The notes under the pieces are model-generated. The model was not told the origin of the DNA, did not search any database, and worked only from the letters and a program-made list of their open reading frames with translations. Shown piece after piece: positions 44,111 to 53,829 of a stretch of DNA of 64,000 nucleotides. Location of the stretch: contig JAJIZI010000027.1 of NCBI GenBank assembly GCA_021018995.1, positions 1 through 64,000 on the forward strand, written 5' to 3'. The DNA is from Chloranthus sessilifolius. Taxonomy: Eukaryota > Streptophyta > Magnoliopsida > Chloranthales > Chloranthaceae. A program made the position numbers and the translations under genes. How positions within the stretch are numbered: the first letter of the stretch is position 1; every line of letters starts with the position of its first letter.

Positions 44111-44765
44111 CAAACATAGTGGAGATCAAACTAACTTTACAGAAAAGGAAGAAGATGTGTCTCTGTTGATGCTGGGTCACGTGAAGGAAGAATCTCAACA
44201 AAACATGTGGTATTTAGGCACTGGTTGTAGCAATCACATGTGTGGAGAGAAGGATGCATTTTCTGACATGGATGAATCATTTCGCAGCTCTGTTAAGTTG
44301 GTAACAACTTTACAATTTCAGTTATGGGAAAAGGAAATGTAACAATCCAAACCAAAGAAAATTCCACCCACACTATCGCTAATGTTTTTTTTGTGCCGGA
44401 TTTAAAGACTAACTTGCTTAGTGTGGGTCAGTTACAAGAAAAGGGATACGTGATCTCTATAAAAAATGGAGTATGTCAGATTAAAGATGTAAAGTTGGGC
44501 TTAATTGCTCAAGTTCACATGACGGCGAATCGTATGTTCCCACTTTATCTCCACAACATCGCTCATTCATGTTTCTCTGCAAAATTAAAAGATGAGGCAT
44601 GGCTATGGCATTTTCGATATGGGCATATGAATTTTGGCGAACTAAAAACACTACAACAAAAGAACATGATGACGGGACTTCCTCAAATTATAGTTTCTTC
44701 GCAAGTTTGTGAAGAATGTGTTGTTAGCAAACAACACCATACTCAATTCCCACAAGGATAATCTT
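44106..44765 (+). pseudogene. Copia element 2 protease and GAG-pre-integrase region
   Basis: Protease segment MWYLGTGCSNHMCGEKDAF near 44205. The catalytic triad normally reads D-T/S-G, but the first residue is Gly (GGC where GAC would be expected), so the aspartic protease should be dead. A frame change occurs between 44324 and 44342. Then FVPDLKTNLLSVGQLQEKGY is the conserved protease C-part. WLWHFRYGHMNFGELKTLQQ with CEECVVSKQH forms the pre-integrase HHCC-like zinc region. A stop at 44759 (TAA) ends it. Confidence 0.85.
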
Positions 44766-45425
44766 GGAGAGCGAAGAAAGCATTGGAGCTCGTTCATTCC
44801 AACATTTGTGGGCCAATAACGCCACATTCTAATGGAGGTAAAAGATATATAATTACTTTCATTGATAATTATAGTCGCAAGATATGGGCTTTTTTTTTGC
44901 AAGAAAAATCTGAAGCCTTTGTAGCTTTTAAAAGATATAAAGCATTTGTTGAAAAAGAAGTTGGCAACCAAATAAAAGTTCTTCGCACTGATCGTGGCGG
45001 AGAATACAACTCACATGAATTTGTAATGTTTTGTGAGAACCATGGAATCAAGAGGCATCTTACAACAGCTTATACACCCCAACAGAATGGCGTATGCGAG
45101 AGGAAAAATCACACTATTATGAATATGGTAGGAAGTCTTTTAACAACAAGTGGCATTCAAAAAAGTTTCTGGCCTGAAGCAGTTAATTGGAGCATTCATA
45201 TATTGAACAGAAGTCCCACACTTGCTGTTAAAAATATGACACCGGAGGAAGCATGGAGCGAAAGGAAACCTGCTGTAGATCATTTCCGGATATTTGGGTG
45301 TCTTGCCTATGCCCATATACCAGATGAGAAGAGGAGGAAGCTAGATAATAAAGGAGAAAAATGTATTTTTTTTGTGTTAGTGATAAGTCAAAAGTTTATA
45401 AACTATACAATCCTACCACCATGAA
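44762..45425 (+). pseudogene. Copia element 2 integrase
   Basis: Integrase core: ELVHSNICGPITPHSNGGKR, FIDNYSRKIWAFFLQEKSEA, VLRTDRGGEYNSHEF, YTPQQNGVCERKNHTIM, SGIQKSFWPEAVNWSIHILN. Family catalytic residues are D, D, E. Here the first is Asn (HSN where HSD or HTD is usual), while the second Asp (LRTDRGG) and the Glu (NGVCER) remain. The end region (HFRIFGCLAYAHIP) is intact up to a frameshift near 45380. Active-site losses in both protease and integrase indicate that this copy can no longer transpose by itself. Confidence 0.88.
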
Positions 45426-45541
45426 AATTGTCATCAGTCGTGATGTTGTATTTGATGAAAAAAGCACCTGATCATGGAATCAAAATGACGTTAAAGAAAA
45501 TATTCCGGTGATTTCGACGATGATGAGAAAGGGCGTGACCT

Positions 45542-46230
45542 ATGGAGAATGAGCAAGAAGAGGAAATCACTCAAAATGTTTCAACTAATCAAAGCCCACT
45601 TGCAGTTGAATCACAAAGGCCTCAACGTGTTCAAAGAAGACCAACATGGATGACTAATTATGATGTAATCGGAGTTGACCAAGGTGATGATTTACTTACA
45701 CATTTTACTTTATTTTCAGATTGTGATCTTACCATTTTTGCAGTGACTGTCAAAGAACCAAAATGGAGAAAGGCTATGGATGCTGAAATTATAGCCATTG
45801 AACGAAATGATATATGGGAGTTATGTGATCTTCCAAAAGGGCAGAAGACAATTGGTGTAAAGTGGGTTTACAAGAAAAAGTTGAAAGAAAATGGTGAAGT
45901 TGATAAGCACAAGGCACTTTGGTAGCTAAGGGCTACAAGCGTAAGTTTGGTGTTGATTATAAAGAAGTCTTTGCTCGGTTGCAGGCATGATACAATCACA
46001 GTGGTGATTGCTATGGCAGCCCAAAATTCATGGCCTATCTTCCAGTTGGACGTGAAATCAGCATTCTTCCACGGAGATTTGAAAGAAGAGGTATTTATCG
46101 ATCAACCTCCTGGTTATGTAAAAGTTGGCAATGAGCATAAAGTGTATAAGTTAAAGAAAGCTCTATATGGATTAAAACAAGCTCCACGGGCTTGGTATAA
46201 TCGTATAGAAACCTATTTTTTGAAGGAAGG
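45542..46230 (+). pseudogene. Copia element 2 reverse transcriptase, first half
   Basis: WRKAMDAEIIAIERNDIWEL, IGVKWVYKKKLKENGEVDKH, a frame break near 45925-45990, [40 protein letters not shown]. These are the usual RT blocks up to the fingers-palm region. The frame stops at FLKEG where the solo LTR sits; the RT continues at 48727. Confidence 0.9.
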
Positions 46231-48721
46231 TGTAACAGCCCGGATTTCCGTTTCCAGAAACCCGTACCGTTAGGATCATACTCTGGATGATCCCGGATCG
46301 ATCACACGTGTCCGCGCATATAGCGGAAGCTAGGTGGACACATCCGAAGCGTGATGATACGAGTCAAACAATTTCTACGCTAAATACACGTCAACAATAT
46401 TTAAATGTAAAGAAAAACATACACATTCCCAAAAAGGAACCAAGAAGAACCATCGGTGATGGACGTACATCACCCAAACAATGGTTCCCAATAGTGGTTC
46501 CGAAATGGAATGTGGACTAACATAAAATAAATAAATGTAGAACTACATTTGTTTATACAAAGGTGGCCACCAGGCACACAGCAATCCAAAAGATCAAAAG
46601 TACAAAATGTCGGGCATCAATACCCAGGCTACGGATAAAACTCGTCACTTTGACCGAACGTCTCCTCGTCCTCTTCGCTTCGGCCTCGGGATCCGGTGAT
46701 AATCCGGATCGCTCTGTCTTAGAACGCAGCCTCAGAACCTAAAAGATTTCAGAAAGCAGGGTGAGCTACATCCTAGCTCAGTAGAAGAAGTTCGATTAAT
46801 TTACATCTAAATTATTCAACATGATTACAGAACATATCTTAAATCGATAAGTGAAACAAAACTGAACAGAGTATGGATTGATGCTCAAACATGCAGGAAA
46901 TCAGAATGCATAACTGGCAATAGCAAACAGAACTTCAGAATTTGCAAAATGCTATGCTTATTATATTTAAATGACTTAAATCATGCATATCTCTAACTTA
47001 AGTAACTCCCGTGTATATATATATCACGTGGTAGCCAGATTTGTGCCGATAGGAAACCCCAACCAATCGTCGTTCAATGAACAATTTTGCAGGAATGCAA
47101 CAATGCCCCACACATGGAGTGCCATTTTGCCGAGGATTTTCAAGCAACTGCACATTGTGCAAGAAACGGATATACCGCCGAGTCGGTGGGGATCGTCTGA
47201 ATGTAAAACCTCAAATCAAATACATACTTATTACCTCATGGATCAGATTATCAGAGCAGATTATCAGAGCATATGCAAGGAACAGAAACAGATATCAGAA
47301 TACGGGAATCAGAGTTTAATGTATATGCAGGCATGTTTTCGAAAATCAGAGATAGCATACAATGTTAAGATGTCATGTAATTGAATTTAGATGCACTTTA
47401 AGTTAAATCTTCCCCTACCTCAGATCAGTTTATCTTCTAGGCAAATCCAAAGCGTTGTCGTGGTTTATCCTATACCATATGCACAAGACATTAAGTGTTA
47501 GAACGCCGAGAACTACCCAAGACAATATCCGGTGTCTTCTTCATGAAGTCAAGACAGGCAAAAACAAGGGTGAGTGATCGATCACCACCCACTGTAGATC
47601 GATCACCACCCACTGTAGATCGATCACCACCTTGGTGATCGATCACCAACCTTCCTGTAGATCGATCACCACCTTGGTGATCGATCACCAATGAAATTTC
47701 AAAAACTCCCCCCTCTGTCCACATCACTTACTTATACAGATTGATCGATCACCACCTTGGTGATCGATCACCAGACTCATTGTAGATCGATCACCACCTT
47801 GGTGATCGATCATAACTCCTTGTAGATCGATCACCACCTTGGTGATCACCCTCGAACAAGAACTTCACGGGGTCTCATTTCCCAAGAGGCTCTCTGATTG
47901 ATCGATCACCGGTCCTTGGTGATCGATCCTAACCTCGATGATCGATCACCACCCTTTGGTGATCGATCACCAAAAATTTGTCATTAATGGAGTTCACCTC
48001 CCATCCATTTTGATCTCCTCCACTAATGGTTGTTCAATCACCATTAATACCTCATAAATACACACTTTAAGCTATTCATTTAACCCTATTTAACACACAA
48101 CTCACCTTGTTCGTGGGTTTCTTGGGGTTCCGCAATGACCGAAAGAGGGTTTCAAACCTAGATCTCGAGCTCTTCCTCGATCCGGATCCGCATGAGAAGT
48201 TCTTGACTTGGTTCTGACATCAAGGCCTCACACACCAATCTCAAACCCCAGGTAACTCAATCACCTTGGTCTAGCTACTCTAGCTTAGAAATCCCTCATC
48301 TTCTCTCTTGCTAACCCTATTCTTCTCTCTCAAGAATCCTCTTGGAAACTCTCTTAGCACAGATCTCCAGTTAATGGACCAGTTAGGGCAAGAGGATGAA
48401 GGAGAGGAATGAATGAAGATCTCTCTCCTTTGTCTCCCTTCCTTCTTCTATAAGCTATCCCCTCAAAACAGAATTCCTGTTTTGCCCTTGGTGCCTGTTC
48501 CGGTGTGAAGCATGAACACAGTTGCTTCTGCGCAACGTGTTCCACCTACCCTCTACACATCTAGGATCTAGATGAAATTTCACACGTGTTCTCATCTCAC
48601 TACAGTGCCACATTATTTAAACTAATATAACCCTAAAGTTTTTTGAATCAACCTTGGTTTCCGTGCCGGGCACGCGAATCAAAGCAGTCAGGCTCGTGTT
48701 CTAATTTTCGGGGTCGTTACA
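46231..48721. mobile_element. Solo LTR 3 (2.5 kb) nested in copia RT
   Basis: It begins TGTAACAGCCCGG and ends GGGGTCGTTACA, with perfect 5-bp duplications GAAGG (46226-46230 and 48722-48726). RT sequence resumes as FQKCPYEHTLF. It is related to solo LTR 3485-6297 in inverse orientation and to the fragment 8880-9253 in the same orientation. No coding region; open frames inside are chance. A palindromic array sits at 47572-47975. A CT-rich leader (48290-48350) and TATAAGCTA (48451-48459) could mark promoter parts. Confidence 0.9.
47572..47975. repeat. Array of GGTGATCGATCACC palindromes inside solo LTR 3
   Basis: About twelve to fifteen copies of GATCGATCACC, often as the full palindrome GGTGATCGATCACC and linked by ACCTTGG or ACTGTAG. 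Runs of CGATCACCACCCACTGTAGAT repeat early. The array lies 0.75-1.15 kb from the right end, the same relative place as the array in solo LTR 1 measured from its equivalent end. Confidence 0.9.
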
Positions 48722-48726
48722 GAAGG

Positions 48727-49200
48727 ATTTCAAAAATGTCCTTACGAACATACACTTTTTATAAAGATTGAAGATGAGGGGAAAATGCTTATTGTCTGCT
48801 TATATGTAGATGATTTAATCTACACTGGAAATAATACAACCATGTTTGGTAGTTTTAAGAAATCCATGATGGCTGAATTTGAGATGTCTGATCTTGGCAT
48901 GATGCATTACTTTCTCGGCATTGAAGTGGTGCAGTCTTTTACTGGAATTTTTATTTCTCAAAAGAAGTATGTGCAAGAAATCTTGGATAGGTTTCAGATG
49001 AAGGATTGTAATCCTGTAAATACTCCATCTGAATTTGGTATGAAGCTAAACAAAGATAATGGAGGAAAGAAGGTTGACGACACTCTTTACAAACAAATAG
49101 TGGGGAGTTTAATATATTTGACGGCAACAAGACCTGATATAATGTATGCTGTAAGTGTGATTAGCAGGTACATGAATGTCCTACAGAGATTCATCTCTTG
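48727..49200 (+). pseudogene. Copia element 2 reverse transcriptase, second half
   Basis: LIVCLYVDDLIYTGNN carries the YVDD catalytic box (48785-48835). Next come MSDLGMMHYFLGIEV, GIFISQKKYVQEIL, PVNTPSEFGMKLNKD, YKQIVGSLIYLTATRPDIMY and VISRYM. The palm Asp pair is intact. A frameshift near 49180-49200 leads into the RNase H frame. Confidence 0.92.
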
Positions 49201-49730
49201 GCTGCAAAACAAATTTTCCGATACTTGCAAGGTACTAAGGAATTTGGCTTGTTCTACAAAAATAGAGAACAGTCAGATCTGTTTGGTTTCACAGATAGCG
49301 ATTATGCAAGAGATTTAGATAATCCAAAAAGAACATCTAGACATGTTTTCAAGATGGGGACAGAGTGTTCATGGTCATCAAAGAAGCAATTTATTGTCAC
49401 AGAATTTGTTCTTTTGTGACTTGTGCTTGTCAAGCTATTTGGCTAAAGAAAATCCTTAAAGAGCTGCATTTCAAGGAGGATCGACCTACTCAGATTTATT
49501 GTGACAACAATTCAGCAATAAAGCTTTCAAAAAACCCAGTTTTACATGGTCGAAGCAAACATATAGATGTGAAGTATCATTTCTTGAGGGATCTCACGAA
49601 TCATGGAGTCATTAATCTTATTTACTGCAGAAGTGAAGACCAGATCACTGATATTCTAACCAAACCTCTCAAGCTTCCTGCATTTCAGAAGTTCAGGAAG
49701 CTACTCGGTGTTTGTACTTCAAATGTTTAG
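49198..49730 (+). pseudogene. Copia element 2 RNase H
   Basis: FGFTDSDYARDLDNPKRTSR and KKQFIVTEFVLL, a frame break near 49410, then CQAIWLKKILKELHF, PTQIYCDNNSAIKLSKNPVL, GRSKHIDVKYHFLRD and DILTKPLKLPAFQKFRKLLG. These are the usual copia RNase H blocks, with the SKHID motif. Stop at 49728, then the polypurine tract and 3' LTR. Confidence 0.92.
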
Positions 49731-49793
49731 TTTCAAAGTTTAACTCTTATTAAACTAGATGTTATGTCTGGAACATCAGTTTAAGGGAGGGAT

Positions 49794-50078
49794 TGTTGGA
49801 TAAGTGGTAAATGTGGGTAGTTACTAAGATTGTGGGTATAATTGTGAGTAAGTGCTAAATATAGGTAGTTACTAAGATTGTGGGTATAGTAGTGGGTAAG
49901 TGTTAAATGTGGGTAGTTACTAAGATTGTGGGTAGAATAGTGGGTAAGTGCTAAGTGTATGATAGTTATGTTTAAGTCTATATAAGGATCATCTTGTATG
50001 TGTTTTATGCAAGTGAATTGAATAGAAAGAAAGTTTGCTTCTTCATTTATTTAGTTTATCTTTTCTCTCCTTCTATCA
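49794..50078 (+). repeat. Copia element 2, 3' LTR
   Basis: 285 bp, same internal repeats and TATATAAGG box as the 5' LTR. Preceded by AAGGGAGGGA (49783-49792). Confidence 0.93.
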
Positions 50079-50117
50079 TATGTATCATTCAATCTAACCC
50101 TGGTACATCTGGTTCAG

Positions 50118-50196
50118 GTGTGGTCAGCTAGAGATTTCAAGTCCATCAAGACACTCACTGGACATGAAGCAAAAGTTACATGTCTAGATATTGGAG
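50118..50196 (+). pseudogene. PRP4: PRP4-like exon after the copia-bearing intron
   Basis: Acceptor GGTTCAG (ending 50117), then VWSARDFKSIKTLTGHEAKV and TCLDIGG in frame with the 42777 exon phase. Donor candidate GTGGTATT at 50197. The expected last WD exon (TVSHDRTIKLW-like) was not found in the following 1 kb. Confidence 0.75.
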
Positions 50197-52605
50197 GTGG
50201 TATTTCCTTCTTTCAGCTGCAGAGATGCATCATAAAGTCTAAATCAGTTCATTTTTTGGCTGTTTTTTCCTACACGATATATTTCAGTCAGATCAGCAAG
50301 TCAGCATAGCTAACTGTAGGAAAATGTAGGATGTAATGCCCCCAGGAATGAAACATTGGACCATGTCCTGAACTCATGATTATAGCCGGATGATCATGGT
50401 CGGCCAATGTATTAAAATCAGAGAAAATAGAGAAAATGTGCAATGTTCGTTTACCAAAACTATGATGTTACAATAGCTGGAAGTATGCTGTGGCCTGATT
50501 TAAGGAGAGAATTGATGATACATGTTGTCCCCACATCCCAAAATTGTCCATGCACCTCTGTATTAAGATATGTTCCATGACCCATAGTTATGATTTGTTC
50601 CATGTATTAAGCTTGATCTGGAACCTAATGGATATCTGAAGACGATCAAGTCTATTAACACTATTTGCAACTGCAGTGAAATTTGATGAAATTGCAGTCA
50701 ATGAACCTTGCCTCGCCAACCGTGCAGTGATGAGTGGACCTTTATACATGGACACTCTTTAGGGCATTAAAATCTGCGTACTTCTCAAAGTTCAAATAAA
50801 TGCACAGCTGACAGGATGTTTGCTCATTGTGAGGATGGTCTGCAGTAGGTCCTCCGCTCACTGTAGACAAATTCATGAAGTGATTAAACATTAAAGAAAG
50901 ATCCACCAAAAATCTAAGTGATTGTCAATGAGCCTGGTAGGGTTTGGGCTAGGACTTCAAGCCTGAAAATTAAGCTCAAAAGTTGGCCCAATGTTACCAG
51001 GTCCACTTGTTCGCTAATTTACTCGGTTGCGATTTAGGTGCACAGTTTGCAACCCTCTAGGGAACCTGGTTCGGTTGGGGTAGGATGAATTTCAAGTTAA
51101 AAGACATTTAATGTCCTTTAACCAAGAAATTTGCTATAGCTTGTTGGTTAGTCTTCTGTTAAATGTCTAGAGGAGGTGTTGGGATCAAAGCTCCTCAACT
51201 ACTGTTTATCAGTTGATGGTGGACAAGGACCAGGTAATATACCTGGTCTTATAATAGTTTTCTGCCATGTGGCTCTTAATCACATGATCGGATGCCACGT
51301 AAAGGAGCAGTTTGATGGTCACAATTATTGTGAAAATATAATAATAATTCTTGTAGCTCGAGGTGAGGTTTGTTTCGGTAGTTTCCTTCTTAGGTTTTCC
51401 AGCATCTTGTTGGTCTTGTACAAGTTTGTATTCTTTCACTCTTTCCAAAATAACAAAAAAGATCACTCGTTGGTGGATCTAGTAATTCATAGTTTTTTAA
51501 TAGTCAAAAATTAAATTGCACCAGTCGAGTTGAATGGTTTGTATCTTCTGATAGATGTGATTTTTGGGGGGGAGCCATTACTTGCACACTCTTTTTAACT
51601 GGTTGCCTCAAATTAATAAAAAATTGATATTAATTTAATTTTTAAAATGACTAAATTACTTTGGTGGTTGCATCTTGTATAGAGGCAAACTTTTGCAGAA
51701 TTACTACGAAGAGGAGATCGAATGAGAGAACAAGATGAGCGGTGTAGAGAGGAAGAGATGAGAGAGAGAATAGCGAAGATCGATTTCCTGAACCCCAATT
51801 AGTTCCTAGAGTAAAATTTAGTTTTAAGAATACATGCATTGTCATTAGAATGCACCATGAGAAGTTTATATGGATGAAGCTGATTTGGAATGAGTATAAC
51901 AGACATCCATTAATGTTCCTACTCAGGCTGGGTATGGAGATGTAATTGTAGGATTCTTACAATAGGAACGATCCAAGGTGAGGGCAACCGGGCTATGATT
52001 CAAACAAGAAAAACAGATTTCTTAGCGACATTTTGACAGTAAAAAAAGTCATTGAATGGTTAAAAACATCTTTGGCACTCAAATATATGTGCATCTGTTG
52101 AGGGGTTCCCAAGGGAAGATTGATCTGGCCACCACTGTTGGGTACCTCATGAGAACTCATTGATTCTAGGCCATCAGATTTTGCCCATCTTTGGCACAGA
52201 GAGACGGTGTAGAGAGAAAAAGACAAGGAAGTGCAATTTTATTTATTATTTTAGGTGAAATCACAAGAAGCATGTGCAAGGACAAATTTTGGTCAATTTG
52301 GTGCAATCACTTAAAAAGTGTGCAAGTACAAACTCCCTTTTTAGCTGACATCAGCTGCTAGTTGGACTACTTTGATTGATCAAACATGTGTGTTATGGGA
52401 AAAAAACATGTGTCATAGAAGGTAAGAAAAAAACATGTGTCATAGAAGGTAAGAAAAAAAGTATGATAGTCATGACACAAGCTATTTAATGACAAACATA
52501 GGCCCTGTTTGGTACTGAATTTTAGGCCTATTAAGTGCTTTTTTAAAATTTTATTTTTTTTATTTTTTATGTAGGTGCATTAAGTGCGCATAGAAATACT
52601 TGTAA
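50197..52605. other. Non-coding interval, nothing identified
   Basis: AT-rich, with short frames lacking recognisable domains (for example plus 51176-51514). It may include intron or decayed 3' parts of the PRP4-like pseudogene. A two-copy repeat AAAAAACATGTGTCATAGAA occurs at about 52402-52455. Confidence 0.4.
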
Positions 52606-52613
52606 CTTGTAAT

Positions 52614-53211
52614 CATGGTTTTAAATCTCGTCCGAGACGGGACATCTCGTACGAGACATCTCACGTCTCGGGCCTCAACGATACGAGATCCTGCTGTGAT
52701 TTTGTTCCGAGATGCCACCTCATAAATACTATTTTTATATTGTAATTTATATAAAGTGTCAAGACTTGTACACTATTAAAAGTGTACTACTCATTCTCTT
52801 TGTACACACAACACTATTTTATCTTATCATACCCTATTTATGTGATGATCTAGTAAATAGCTATCACGGTGTGTCTAAATCTATCCACCAAATGTCGCTA
52901 TTATTTTTATTTTTTAACGACTAGTATTGAAGATCTTTGATCGGACGGTACACAATTGATTTATAGCTGTGATTATTTAACGAAGATGCGTTCCAATCAT
53001 GAACAACTACTTGAACTGTTTTGATTTATCTCAAATATTTGCCACATAGCATAACAGTAAAGTATTCCTTTAATGGTGTAAGATCAAACATCTATTTTAA
53101 TAGTGTATGATCATTCAAAGAATTATTTTTGTTTCATGCCTCGCCAGATGCGAGACGTCTCGGTCTTGGGGCTATCCCAGACAACTTGGAAATCCGAGAT
53201 TTCAAGCCATG
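52614..53211. mobile_element. MITE with CATGG...CTCG terminal repeats, 598 bp
   Basis: Left terminus CATGGTTTTAAATCTCG, right terminus the complement CATGGCTTGAAATCTCG. Flanks are CTTGTAAT (52606-52613) and CTTGTAAG (53212-53219), a likely 8-bp duplication with one mismatch, hence hAT-like (inference). GAGACG/CGTCTC words cluster near both ends. No coding region. Confidence 0.65.
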
Positions 53212-53219
53212 CTTGTAAG

Positions 53220-53829
53220 TTCCTCTTAACACGAGTTATCATTCACTTGTGATTCAAAATCACGGAAGTAAGAAGGGAGTTAAGACTGTCATTCTCTTTT
53301 AACTTTTTCTTGAAAGAAGCTATCGTAGAAAACACATGCCTAAATTTGTGTTTCACTGCAGTTTGTTTACATAAAAGAAGTTTCTAATCTAGTAAATCAA
53401 GATATAAACAAACCCTCTAATTTTCTTCCTATTTTGCAGGGGCTTGAAAATATAAAAAGGAAAGAAAAAAAATTCAATTTCCTTTTATGAATCAGAGAGA
53501 ATGTGACTCTTGTGACACTTGATACTTTAATTTCGGAGTCCCTTTGATGCAAGTTAAGAAGATTCCTACTCTTCCCCCCTTTTGAGTTGAGAATCCTCCG
53601 GAGTTGGTATGAGTGTGATTTTCTTTCAATCCTTGAAGAAGAAGTAAGTATTCTTCCTTCCATTGTATTGCCAGTATACCACAGTCACTCTAACAAAATA
53701 TGGCATGCGTCCATTGGAACCATGTCACACCACACATAATCCAGTACTCTTCTCCAATGGAGAAATAGACCAAACAAAGGTGGTGACATAGAATCCTCCT
53801 CCTTTCTTGAACCTTATACCTTACGCATC
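53220..53829. other. Non-coding interval, nothing identified
   Basis: No recognisable gene or terminal repeats. A minus-strand frame of 88 codons at 53397-53663 has no family features. Confidence 0.35.

Larger units (their letters stand above)
42869..50078 (+). mobile_element. Ty1/copia element 2, both LTRs, inserted in a PRP4-like intron
   Basis: Two 285-bp LTRs (42869-43153 and 49794-50078) differ at about 7 positions (near 97.5% identity by eye). Both start TGT(A/T)GGATAAGTGG and end TTCTATCA. A perfect 5-bp target duplication TATGT flanks them (42864-42868 and 50079-50083). Primer site GATATCAGAGCC follows the left LTR; polypurine AAGGGAGGGA precedes the right. Without the nested solo LTR the element is about 4.7 kb, a normal copia length. 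Domain order is gag, protease, integrase, RT, RNase H, as in copia. Confidence 0.95.
41978..50196 (+). pseudogene. PRP4: PRP4-like WD40 protein pseudogene (U4/U6 snRNP component), interrupted by copia element 2
   Basis: Coding pieces match the WD40 part of plant PRP4 (a U4/U6 snRNP protein of the spliceosome). The first piece reads WDGVAKLWSMPQVRKVAILK, GHTERATDVAFSPVDNHLAT (41982-42100), then frameshifted LARIAFHP, SFDKTWRLL and EGHSRS.YGICFHRDGSFAA (to 42350). Next is an intact exon at 42580-42777 (VLGISFSPNGYHFATGSEDN, TCRIWDFRKKRSLY, ASYDTTAK), then after a GT-AG intron an exon at 50118-50196 (VWSARDFKSIKTLTGHEAKV, TCLDIGG). The intron (42778-50117) is about 120 bp plus the copia insert. 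Kept introns exclude a processed copy. The first piece has several frameshifts, and the N-terminal part and last WD repeat were not found. Probably a degenerate partial duplicate; a functional paralogue is expected elsewhere. Confidence 0.8.

Noticed and set aside
46983..47384. 133-codon open frame inside solo LTR 46231-48721
   Set aside because: Lies wholly in LTR sequence, overlaps another frame, and has no recognisable domain or conserved composition.
47572..47975. Repeat array considered as CRISPR
   Set aside because: Plant nuclear context, irregular spacing, spacers that are short and repeated, and no cas genes.
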